DNA of 20,147 nt from Streptomyces sp. MMG1533. Its GTDB lineage: Bacteria; Actinomycetota; Actinomycetes; Streptomycetales; Streptomycetaceae. Below the pieces are notes generated by a model, which was given only the letters and a program-made list of their open reading frames with translations, did no database searches and was not told where the DNA came from. Position numbers and translations under genes: made by a program. Below are positions 7,307-14,278 of the stretch, one piece after another (positions within the stretch are counted from its first letter, which is position 1; each line of letters starts with the position of its first letter). The stretch covers positions 1-20,147 of the forward strand of contig NZ_LGDG01000020.1 of the NCBI RefSeq assembly GCF_001279775.1. The letters are read 5' to 3'.

Positions 7307-7996
7307 ATGATGTCGTTTATGAAGGGACGAGTCCTTGTCGTCGACGACGACACCGCACTGGCCGAGATGCTCGGGATTGTGCTGCGTGGTGAAGGTTTTG
7401 AGCCGTCTTTCGTAGCCGACGGCGACAAGGCGCTGGCCGCTTTCCGTGAGTCCAAGCCCGATCTGGTGCTGCTGGATCTGATGCTGCCCGGGCGGGACGG
7501 TATCGAGGTGTGCCGCCTGATCAGGGCGGAGTCCGGGGTGCCGATCGTGATGCTCACGGCGAAGAGCGACACCGTCGACGTCGTCGTGGGCCTCGAGTCG
7601 GGTGCCGACGACTACATCGTGAAGCCGTTCAAGCCGAAGGAGCTCGTTGCCCGCATCCGGGCGCGGCTCAGGAGGTCCGAGGAGCCGGCGCCCGAGCAGC
7701 TCGCCATCGGTGACCTGGTCATCGACGTGGCAGGGCACTCCGTGAAGCGGGACGGGCAGTCGATCGCGCTGACGCCGCTGGAGTTCGACCTGCTCGTGGC
7801 GCTCGCACGCAAGCCGTGGCAGGTGTTCACGCGTGAGGTGCTGCTCGAGCAGGTGTGGGGTTACCGGCACGCGGCCGACACCCGCCTGGTCAACGTGCAT
7901 GTGCAGCGGCTGCGCTCCAAGGTCGAGAAGGACCCGGAGCGGCCGGAGATCGTGGTGACCGTCCGTGGCGTCGGTTACAAGGCGGGACCGAGCTGA
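7307..7996 (+). CDS. mtrA: two-component response regulator MtrA
   Basis: A 229-residue OmpR-family response regulator. The receiver domain (about 6-120) shows the acidic pocket D13-D15, phosphoacceptor D57 in LVLLDLMLPG, T84 and K106 in DDYIVKPF. A winged-helix DNA-binding domain (about 130-225) ends in VTVRGVGYK. The sequence is near-identical in my recollection to Streptomyces MtrA, an essential or highly conserved regulator linking the cell cycle, development and antibiotic production. The start is the first of ATG codons at 7307, 7310 and 7319; none has a strong Shine-Dalgarno, only GAG 6 nt before 7307. One base separates its stop from mtrB, so kinase and regulator are co-translated. 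Upstream GTNAC motifs may be its own operator. Confidence 0.97.
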   Translation: MMSFMKGRVLVVDDDTALAEMLGIVLRGEGFEPSFVADGDKALAAFRESKPDLVLLDLMLPGRDGIEVCRLIRAESGVPIVMLTAKSDTVDVVVGLESGADDYIVKPFKPKELVARIRARLRRSEEPAPEQLAIGDLVIDVAGHSVKRDGQSIALTPLEFDLLVALARKPWQVFTREVLLEQVWGYRHAADTRLVNVHVQRLRSKVEKDPERPEIVVTVRGVGYKAGPS

Positions 7997-7997
7997 C

Positions 7998-10091
7998 ATG
8001 CCCGGTGACAGTGCCGCTCCGGCGCCCGGCAGGTCCGGGGCCAGCGCGGGGCGGCCTGTCGGCCGGAAGACGGCAGGCTCCCGCTGGGGCCGCTTCTTCG
8101 ACGGCGGGTTGCTGCAGGGCGGCGTGCAGGGCAGCCCGGTCCTGCGCCTTTTCGTGCGCTGGGTGCGTCGGCCGCTGCTGCCCGTCATGCGGCTGTGGCG
8201 GCGCAACATCCAGCTCAAGGTCGTCGTCACGACCCTGCTGATGTCGCTGGGTGTCGTTCTGCTGCTCGGTTTCGTCGTCATCGGACAGGTGCGCAACGGC
8301 CTGCTGGACGCCAAGGTGAAGGCCTCGCAGAGCCAGGCCACCGGCGGCTTCGCGGTGGCCAACCAGAAGGCCGACGAGGCGGCGAGCGGCACCGGCGACG
8401 AAAGCACCACGGTGGACGGCCGTCCCGCACAGAACGTCATCCAGTGGATGAGCGACCTGGTGGAGTCCCTGTCCAGCGGCGGCCAGGGCGCCTTCGACGT
8501 GGTGACGCTCCCGGCCGGCAACGACAGCGGCAGCGGGCGCGGTCCGCGCGCTTCCGGCAACGTCGTCGCGTCGTCCAGCGTGCCCGAGGCGCTGCGCGAG
8601 CGGATCGACAAGAATCCGACGGCCGCCCAGAGCTATACCCGGATCGTCTACGACGCCGACAAGGAGTCCCAGCCGGCCCTTGTCATCGGCAAGCAGGTCA
8701 ACGACCCGAACGGCGATCCGTACCAGCTGTACTACCTCTTCCCGCTCACCCAGGAGGAGAAGTCGCTGAGCCTGGTCAAGGGGACGCTCGCGACGGCCGG
8801 CCTCTTCGTCGTCGTACTCCTCGGGGCCATCGCCTGGCTCGTGGTGCGGCAGGTCGTCACCCCGGTGCGGATGGCGGCCGGGATCGCCGAGCGGTTGTCC
8901 GCAGGGCGGCTTCAGGAGCGGATGAAGGTCACCGGCGAGGACGACATCGCCCGGCTGGGTGAGGCCTTCAACAAGATGGCGCAGAACCTGCAGTTGAAGA
9001 TCCAACAGCTGGAGGACCTGTCGCGGATGCAGCGGAGGTTCGTGTCGGACGTGTCGCACGAGCTGCGTACGCCGCTGACGACCGTGCGGATGGCGGCCGA
9101 CGTCATCCACGACGCGCGCGTGGACTTCGACCCGGTGACCGCCCGGTCGGCCGAGTTGCTCGCCGACCAGCTGGACCGCTTCGAGACGCTGCTCGCGGAC
9201 CTGCTGGAGATCAGCCGCTTCGACGCGGGCGCGGCAGCCCTGGAGGCCGAGCCGATCGATCTGCGTGAGGTCGTACGGCGGGTCGTCAGCGGGGCCGAAC
9301 CGCTCGCCGAGCGCAAGGGCACTCAGGTACGCGTCGTGGGCGACCAGCAGCCCGTCGTGGCCGAGGCGGACGCCCGGCGGGTGGAGCGGGTGCTGCGCAA
9401 CCTCGTCGTCAACGCCGTGGAGCACGGCGAGGGCAAGGACGTGATCGTCAAGCTCGCCGCGGCGGGCGGGGCGGTGGCGGTGGCGGTGCGCGACTACGGC
9501 GTCGGGCTCAAGCCCGGCGAGGCCACCCGCGTCTTCAGCCGCTTCTGGCGGGCGGACCCGGCACGCGCGCGTACCACCGGTGGTACGGGCCTGGGGCTGT
9601 CCATCGCCCTGGAGGACGCGCGGCTGCACGGCGGCTGGCTGCAGGCGTGGGGCGAGCCGGGCGGCGGCTCGCAGTTCCGGCTGACGCTGCCGCGGACCGC
9701 GGACGAGCCGCTGCGCGGCTCGCCGATACCGCTGGAGCCCAAGGACTCGCGGCGCCATCGTGGCCTCGACGACGCCGGTCTGCCCCGTGGGGGCGGGGAG
9801 AAGACCGCCACCGTGCCCGCCCAGCCGACGGGTGACCAGGGGCCGTCGCGGGGCCCGATCGCGGCCCGGCCGTCCGCCGCGGCGCCCACGGCCGACCCGA
9901 CGGCGCTGCCCGGCAGCGGCGCGCGCGTGGTGCCCCGGCCCGCTTCGGGGGCGCGGCGGCAGGACGACACTCCCGCAGGAAGCGGGGCGGGGAGCAGCGA
10001 GGCCGACGGGTCACGGAGTGAGGCCGTGAGCCGCCCGGACGCCGGTTCGGAGGGCTCGTACGAGCAAGGGGAGGCATTTCGTGGGCGCTGA
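7998..10091 (+). CDS. mtrB: two-component sensor histidine kinase MtrB
   Basis: A 697-residue membrane histidine kinase, partner of MtrA. An Arg-rich cytoplasmic N-terminus (1-70) precedes transmembrane helix 1 (about 74-96), an extracellular sensor region (about 97-263), helix 2 (about 264-283), a HAMP domain (about 285-337), the HisKA dimerisation domain with phosphoacceptor His354 in FVSDVSHELRTPLTTV, and the HATPase domain (about 455-565; NLVVNAVEHG N box, DYGVGL, TGGTGLGLSI). Residues beyond about 566 form a 130-residue Pro/Ala/Gly/Arg-rich tail with no recognisable fold, probably disordered. The ATG at 7998 follows the mtrA stop by one base. An 11-nt overlap links it to lpqB, whose lipoprotein is known to interact with the MtrB sensor domain. 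Confidence 0.96.
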   Translation: MPGDSAAPAPGRSGASAGRPVGRKTAGSRWGRFFDGGLLQGGVQGSPVLRLFVRWVRRPLLPVMRLWRRNIQLKVVVTTLLMSLGVVLLLGFVVIGQVRNGLLDAKVKASQSQATGGFAVANQKADEAASGTGDESTTVDGRPAQNVIQWMSDLVESLSSGGQGAFDVVTLPAGNDSGSGRGPRASGNVVASSSVPEALRERIDKNPTAAQSYTRIVYDADKESQPALVIGKQVNDPNGDPYQLYYLFPLTQEEKSLSLVKGTLATAGLFVVVLLGAIAWLVVRQVVTPVRMAAGIAERLSAGRLQERMKVTGEDDIARLGEAFNKMAQNLQLKIQQLEDLSRMQRRFVSDVSHELRTPLTTVRMAADVIHDARVDFDPVTARSAELLADQLDRFETLLADLLEISRFDAGAAALEAEPIDLREVVRRVVSGAEPLAERKGTQVRVVGDQQPVVAEADARRVERVLRNLVVNAVEHGEGKDVIVKLAAAGGAVAVAVRDYGVGLKPGEATRVFSRFWRADPARARTTGGTGLGLSIALEDARLHGGWLQAWGEPGGGSQFRLTLPRTADEPLRGSPIPLEPKDSRRHRGLDDAGLPRGGGEKTATVPAQPTGDQGPSRGPIAARPSAAAPTADPTALPGSGARVVPRPASGARRQDDTPAGSGAGSSEADGSRSEAVSRPDAGSEGSYEQGEAFRGR

Positions 10092-11907
10092 CCGCGAGGG
10101 GGGCGCCAGGCGCACGCCGGGGCGCGCGGCGGTGTACGCCGCGTGTGGCGTCGTACTGCTGGCGGGATGTGCGTCCATGCCCGACAGCGGGGACCTGCGC
10201 GGCGTCGAGTCCACGCCGCGTCAGGACACACAGGTGCGGGTGTTCGCGATGCCACCCCAGGAGGACGCGTCCGCCTCGGACATCGTCCAGGGCTTCCTGG
10301 AGGCGCTGACCAGCGATGATCCGCAGTATGAGACGGCGAAAAAGTACCTGACCCCGGATGCCGCGAAGAAGTGGCAGCCGGAGCTGTCCACCACGGTGCT
10401 CGCGGACGGGGCGACCGTCGGGTCCGAGCAGGTCGCGGACCGGGAGGACGCCGACGTCGTCTCGTACCCGCTCACCGGCGACAAGGTCGCCACGGTGGAC
10501 GCGCAGCAGTCGTACGCGCCCGTGGAGGGGGACTACCGGCAGTCGGTGTACCTCACACGGGACCGGAAGACCAAGCAGTGGCGCATCGACGGGCTGCCGC
10601 AGGGCGTCGTCATGGGGAAGTCGGACTTCCAGCGCAACTACATGTCCGTCAACAAGTACTACTTCGGCTCGAACACGACGGCCGGAACGAGTCCGGAGAC
10701 CGTGGCCGTCGCCGATCCCGTGTACGTGCGTGAGCGCGTCGACCCCATGACGCAGATGGTGCGTTCCCTGCTCACCGGGCCCACGAGCTGGCTCGACCCC
10801 GTCGTCAGGTCCAGTTTTCCCACCGGTACGAAGCTGAAGAGCGGCGTCACGTCGCTGACGCCGGACGACCAGAGCAAGCTGACTGTGCCGCTCAACGACC
10901 GGGCGGCGCGGGTCGGTTCGGCCAAGTGCGAGGAGATGGCGGCCCAGCTTCTGTTCACCCTGCAGAACCTCACCCCCGCGGTGGACGAGGTCGAACTGCA
11001 GGCGGGCGGCAAGCAGTTGTGCGGGCTCAAGGAGGGCGGGGCCGATGCCGTCGCAGCGCGCGGCTCGGTGCGGAGCCCCGGGTACCTGTACTTCCTCGAC
11101 GGCGAGCACCGGCTCGTGCGGCTGCCGGCGGACAACGACAGTACGAACCCGGATCCGGTGCCGGGAGCGCTGGGCGAGGGCGACAAGGAACTGCGGTCGG
11201 TCGCCGTGTCACGCGACGAGCACAGCGCGGCCGGGGTCGGCATCGACGGCAAGGCGCTGTACGTAGGTTCGCTCGTGTCGGGCGGGTCGCTCGGGGAGCC
11301 CGTGCTGACCAGCAAGGGCGCGACGGCGAACGACCGGCTGACCGCGCCCAGTTGGGATGCGGAGGGCGACCTGTGGGTGGCCGACCGCGACCTGGACGAC
11401 CCGCGGCTGCTGTTGCTGGAGGAGGGCGCGGGTAAGCCGCTGACGGTGGACATGCCGGGGCTGGACGGACGCATCAAGGACATCCGGGTGGCCGCCGACG
11501 GGGTGCGCATCGCGCTCGTCGTGGAGAAGGACGGCAAGCAGTCCCTGTTCGTCGGGCGGATCGAGCGGGGCGAGAAGGCCGGGGAGGCGCCCTCCGTTCA
11601 CGAACTGCGTTCCGCGACACCGGAGATGGAGGAGCTCACGACCATGTCGTGGGCCGGTGACAGCCGGCTCGTGGTGGTCGGGCGCGAGCAGGGCGGCGTG
11701 CAGCAGATGCGGTACGTCCAGGTCGACGGTTCCACGCCGGAGGGGCCCGGGCCGGCGGCCCTGACGGGTGTGAAGGAGATCGCCTCGTCCGAGGACGACG
11801 GGTTGCCGTTGGTGGCGTACTCGGAGGACGGGATCGTACGGCTGCCGTCCGGGACGCAGTGGCAGAAGGTGTACACGGACGGGACGGCGCCGGTTTACCC
11901 GGGGTGA
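10081..11907 (+). CDS. lpqB: lipoprotein LpqB, MtrAB accessory
   Basis: A 608-residue lipoprotein. Signal peptide residues 15-29 end in lipobox L-A-G-C with acylated Cys30, so it is anchored to the outer face of the membrane. After an NTF2-like N-terminal region (about 45-195) comes a GerMN domain (about 221-315), then a beta-propeller C-terminal domain (about 330-605, repeated GYLYFLDG, LWVADRDLDD type blades). In mycobacteria LpqB binds the MtrB extracellular domain and tunes MtrA phosphorylation, and the same gene order here supports that role. The start is GTG at 10081, inside the end of mtrB, with GGAGG 6 nt upstream. A strong hairpin 25 nt after the stop ends the mtrAB-lpqB unit. Confidence 0.96.
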   Translation: MGADREGGARRTPGRAAVYAACGVVLLAGCASMPDSGDLRGVESTPRQDTQVRVFAMPPQEDASASDIVQGFLEALTSDDPQYETAKKYLTPDAAKKWQPELSTTVLADGATVGSEQVADREDADVVSYPLTGDKVATVDAQQSYAPVEGDYRQSVYLTRDRKTKQWRIDGLPQGVVMGKSDFQRNYMSVNKYYFGSNTTAGTSPETVAVADPVYVRERVDPMTQMVRSLLTGPTSWLDPVVRSSFPTGTKLKSGVTSLTPDDQSKLTVPLNDRAARVGSAKCEEMAAQLLFTLQNLTPAVDEVELQAGGKQLCGLKEGGADAVAARGSVRSPGYLYFLDGEHRLVRLPADNDSTNPDPVPGALGEGDKELRSVAVSRDEHSAAGVGIDGKALYVGSLVSGGSLGEPVLTSKGATANDRLTAPSWDAEGDLWVADRDLDDPRLLLLEEGAGKPLTVDMPGLDGRIKDIRVAADGVRIALVVEKDGKQSLFVGRIERGEKAGEAPSVHELRSATPEMEELTTMSWAGDSRLVVVGREQGGVQQMRYVQVDGSTPEGPGPAALTGVKEIASSEDDGLPLVAYSEDGIVRLPSGTQWQKVYTDGTAPVYPG

Positions 11908-11932
11908 GCGTCGGTCCGCTGGTGAGGTGAGG

Positions 11933-11971
11933 CGACTGTCTCCGCCGGGGTTGCTCCGGCGGGGGCAGTCG
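11933..11971 (+). terminator. terminator after lpqB
   Basis: A 16-bp stem (11933-11948 with 11956-11971, containing two G-T wobble pairs) closes a 7-nt loop. It begins CGACTG and ends CAGTCG, then TTGTCGTT follows, a poor U tract typical of high-GC terminators. It separates the mtrAB-lpqB operon from the ComF gene, which therefore probably has its own promoter. Confidence 0.75.
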
Positions 11972-12059
11972 TTGTCGTTCGGGGGTGAGGGCAGGCGTTT
12001 TCGCTGCGGGAGAGCGGCGGGTTCGTGGCGGTCACGGCTGTCTGCACCGGCTCGTCGAG

Positions 12060-12082
12060 TTATCCACAGGGCGTTGTCCACA
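12060..12082 (+). promoter_or_regulatory. pair of DnaA boxes upstream of comF
   Basis: TTATCCACA (12060-12068) is the perfect E. coli consensus DnaA box, and TTGTCCACA (12074-12082) is the form preferred in Streptomyces oriC. They are on the same strand, 14 nt apart start to start, with GGGCG between. The pair lies 41-63 nt before the comF ATG, in the probable promoter or leader. Binding by DnaA is inferred from motif match only. Confidence 0.6.
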
Positions 12083-12122
12083 GGGGTGGCAGGGTGGCGT
12101 CGGCGTTGGCACAGTGGTGGGC

Positions 12123-13070
12123 ATGCGGGGGTGGTGGCAGGACCTCACCGATCTGGTGCTGCCGGCCGAGTGCGGAGGCTGCGGGAGGCCTCGCACGGTG
12201 CTCTGTCCGGAGTGCCGTGCCGTCCTGAGCGGGGCCGTACCGCGCCGGGTGCGACCAGTGCCGGAGCCGCCGGGTCTGCCGGTCGTGCACGCGGTGGCCC
12301 GGTACGCGGACGAGGTGCGGGCCGTGCTGCTGGCCCACAAGGAACGGGGTGCGCTGGCGCTGTCGGCACCGCTCGGTACGGCCCTGGCGGGAGCTGTGCG
12401 GGCGGGGCTGCGGGAGGCCTGGGGACCGGCTGAGGGCCTGGAGGGTGTGGGCAGGGTCGGCGGGGCCGTGTCGCTTGTTCCGGTGCCGTCCTCGCGTGGG
12501 GTGGTTCGGGCGCGAGGGCATGATCCGGCGCGGCGGATCGCGCTTGCGGCGGCCGGGGAGCTGCGGCGGGCGGGGACGCCGGCGCGGGTGGCGTCCGTAC
12601 TGCGGCAGAGGCGTGCCGTGGCAGACCAGGCGGGGCTCAACTCACGGCAGCGGCTGGAGAATCTCGCCGGTGCGCTGGTGGTGGTTCCCGGAGGCGGGCG
12701 GCTGCTGTGCGGCGGTCCGGTCGTGCTCGTCGACGACCTGATGACTACGGGCGCGTCCCTGACGGAGGCGGCGCGTGCGGTGCGGGCGGCGTCGGCGCAG
12801 GGGGCGGCGTCGGGCGGGGGCGCGGCGACGTCCGGCGGTGGTGCGTCCTGGTGGGCGAGTGGGGCGGATGTGTGTGGAGAGGGTGCAACGGCGGTGTATG
12901 GCGCGGTAGCTCGGGAAGGCAGAGGGGAACGGATGGGTGGCGCGACGGAGGAGGAGACGGGCCGGGTGGCCGCCCCGTCGGGAATGGCGGGCGCCGACGC
13001 CGGCGGTGACGTGATCTGCGCGGCCGTGGTCGCTGCCACGCCGGATACTTTCGAAATAAACCGGAACTGA
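12123..13070 (+). CDS. ComF family phosphoribosyltransferase-like protein with internal insertion
   Basis: This 315-residue protein has the ComF layout: an N-terminal zinc-finger-like C17-x2-C20...C28-x2-C31, a central SLVPVPSSRGVVRARGHDPARRIA stretch, and the PRPP-binding motif VVLVDDLMTTGAS (200-212). ComF proteins aid DNA uptake in competent bacteria; the role in Streptomyces is not known. Usual actinobacterial ComF is about 220-250 residues. Here about 70 Gly/Ala/Ser-rich residues (about 226-295) separate the helix after the PRPP loop from the last strand (VICAAVVAATPD). ATG at 12123 directly precedes the conserved start; GGTGGG just upstream is a weak ribosome site. Two DnaA boxes precede it. 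No clear terminator follows. Confidence 0.9.
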   Translation: MRGWWQDLTDLVLPAECGGCGRPRTVLCPECRAVLSGAVPRRVRPVPEPPGLPVVHAVARYADEVRAVLLAHKERGALALSAPLGTALAGAVRAGLREAWGPAEGLEGVGRVGGAVSLVPVPSSRGVVRARGHDPARRIALAAAGELRRAGTPARVASVLRQRRAVADQAGLNSRQRLENLAGALVVVPGGGRLLCGGPVVLVDDLMTTGASLTEAARAVRAASAQGAASGGGAATSGGGASWWASGADVCGEGATAVYGAVAREGRGERMGGATEEETGRVAAPSGMAGADAGGDVICAAVVAATPDTFEINRN

Positions 13071-13140
13071 CTGCGAACTTGCATCGTTGCAGGTAATGAG
13101 AGGGTCAATTCACCTGAACGGAGGTACGCCGCAGTAGAGG

Positions 13141-13170
13141 GTGACGACATCCGTCCGGGCGAGATATGTT
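13141..13170 (+). promoter_or_regulatory. candidate hpf promoter
   Basis: GTGACG (13141-13146, 4 of 6 to TTGACA) and TATGTT (13165-13170, fits TANNNT) are 18 nt apart, an acceptable housekeeping-type spacing. It is the best -35/-10 pair I find between comF and hpf, but the evidence is weak. Confidence 0.3.
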
Positions 13171-13340
13171 CGGTTGTGAGAGAAAGGCGCAGGCCACACC
13201 TCTCGTATCCGAATGCCGTGCCGTGGGTTTTTCACTATCACCCACACCGGTGGAGTGGAGATCTTGCCCGCGGGGGAGGAGGTGGAAGTCACCGAGTCCG
13301 AGGTTCCGGGGCTCACCGGAGCCTGGTGCAAAAGGGAGAT

Positions 13341-13375
13341 GCTCCGCACCGAAGCGGAGCGATCCGGGAACGGAG
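13341..13375 (+). promoter_or_regulatory. hpf leader hairpin and alternative pairing with the ribosome site
   Basis: GCTCCGC (13341-13347) pairs perfectly with GCGGAGC (13354-13360) over a 6-nt loop. The same CTCCG (13342-13346) can instead pair with CGGAG (13371-13375), which contains the hpf Shine-Dalgarno GGAG. The two structures exclude each other: one frees and the other hides the ribosome site. Confidence 0.4.
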
Positions 13376-13381
13376 TTCTGC

Positions 13382-14074
13382 GTGGACATCGTCGTCAAGG
13401 GCCGCAAGACCGAGGTGCCCGAGCGGTTCCGCAAGCACGTGGCCGAGAAGCTGAAGCTGGAGAAGATCCAGAAGCTCGATGGCAAGGTGATCAGCCTCGA
13501 CGTCGAGGTGTCCAAGGAGCCCAACCCCCGACAGGCCGACCGCTGTGACCGAGTGGAGATCACGCTCCGCTCCCGCGGTCCCGTGATCCGGGCGGAAGCG
13601 GCAGCCAGCGACCCGTACGCGGCACTCGACCTGGCGGCGGAGAAGCTGGACGCCCGGCTGCGCAAGCAGCACGACAAGCGTCACACGCGCCGAGGTGCAC
13701 GTCGGCTCACGGCGGCAGAGGTCCCCGACCACGTTCCGGGCGCGGCGACGCTCAACGGGAACGGCCACACCGTCCACGACGAAGAGCCGGACGGCGTGCC
13801 CACCAAGAAGATCGGCTCGCTGGAAGTGAAGGGTGACGGCCCCCTCGTCGTCCGCGAGAAGACCCATGTCGCCTCCCCGATGACCCTCGACCAGGCCCTC
13901 TACGAGATGGAACTGGTCGGGCACGACTTCTACCTGTTCATCGACTCCGAGACCAAGGAACCGAGTGTCGTCTACCGACGGCACGCCTACGACTACGGCG
14001 TCATCCACCTCAGCACGGACCCGATGGTCGCCCAGGCGCATGCCCCCGCGGCGGGTGGCACGCTGGGCGGCTGA
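13382..14074 (+). CDS. hpf: ribosome hibernation promoting factor, long form
   Basis: A 230-residue long-form HPF. The N-terminal S30AE domain (about 1-95, MDIVVKGRKTEVPERFRKHV...) binds the small subunit decoding region and blocks tRNA and mRNA. A charged linker (about 96-155) leads to the C-terminal dimerisation domain (about 156-212, ASPMTLDQALYEMELVGHDFYLFID...YDYGVIHL), which pairs 70S ribosomes into inactive 100S dimers in stationary phase or stress. The start is GTG at 13382, giving the conserved MDIVVKGRK, with GGAG 6 nt upstream. The frame is open further upstream, but that part is not HPF-like. The leader hairpin and possible upstream ORF suggest post-transcriptional control. A perfect hairpin terminator follows. 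Confidence 0.96.
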   Translation: MDIVVKGRKTEVPERFRKHVAEKLKLEKIQKLDGKVISLDVEVSKEPNPRQADRCDRVEITLRSRGPVIRAEAAASDPYAALDLAAEKLDARLRKQHDKRHTRRGARRLTAAEVPDHVPGAATLNGNGHTVHDEEPDGVPTKKIGSLEVKGDGPLVVREKTHVASPMTLDQALYEMELVGHDFYLFIDSETKEPSVVYRRHAYDYGVIHLSTDPMVAQAHAPAAGGTLGG

Positions 14075-14094
14075 TCACCCGGCGGACAGCTGAG

Positions 14095-14135
14095 CCGGTG
14101 CCCCTGGTGCGCGTGTGCGCCCCCAGGGGCACCGG
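14095..14135 (+). terminator. terminator after hpf
   Basis: A perfect 13-bp stem pairs 14095-14107 (CCGGTGCCCCTGG) with 14123-14135, with a small inner GCGC/GCGC stem in the loop. It lies 20 nt after the hpf stop. There is no U run, as is common for Streptomyces hairpin terminators. Confidence 0.75.
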
Positions 14136-14201
14136 TGTGCGACCACTTCGCGCCCCGCTCTGTCACCGCAGTGTCGTCCGGGCATGAAATCATGGCCGCA
14201 C

Positions 14202-14220
14202 CGGCCCAACCGCTGGGCCG
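14202..14220 (+). repeat. short inverted repeat upstream of the response regulator gene
   Basis: CGGCCCA (14202-14208) and TGGGCCG (14214-14220) are perfect complements around ACCGC, ending 58 nt before the start codon. It could be an operator or a leader hairpin. Short GC-rich inverted repeats are frequent in such DNA, so significance is uncertain. Confidence 0.35.
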
Positions 14221-14278
14221 TTGCCTTGGGTTGGCGATGGCACAGAACCACAGGCCACAGCCTTCAGGGGGAGGAACG

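Larger units (their letters stand above)
13071..13381 (+). other. 311-nt hpf upstream/leader region, with possible small ORF
   Basis: No firm gene lies here. A candidate promoter (GTGACG 13141-13146, 18-nt spacer, TATGTT 13165-13170) would give a leader of about 205 nt before hpf. From ATG 13213 a frame stays open for 111 codons, past the hpf start and out of frame with it, ending at 13548. Its first 57 codons are mainly G/C-ending and give a plausible peptide (ITHTGGVEILPAGEEVEV...), but I recognise no family. A hairpin (13341-13360) sits just before the hpf ribosome site. Confidence 0.4.

Noticed and set aside
7965..7997. Upstream ATG for mtrB inside mtrA
   Set aside because: It would overlap the conserved end of mtrA and add 11 residues without homology; ATG 7998 sits one base after the mtrA stop.
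7890..9758. 622-codon minus-strand open frame across mtrA/mtrB
   Set aside because: His/Arg/Leu-rich antisense shadow of mtrB with no domain.
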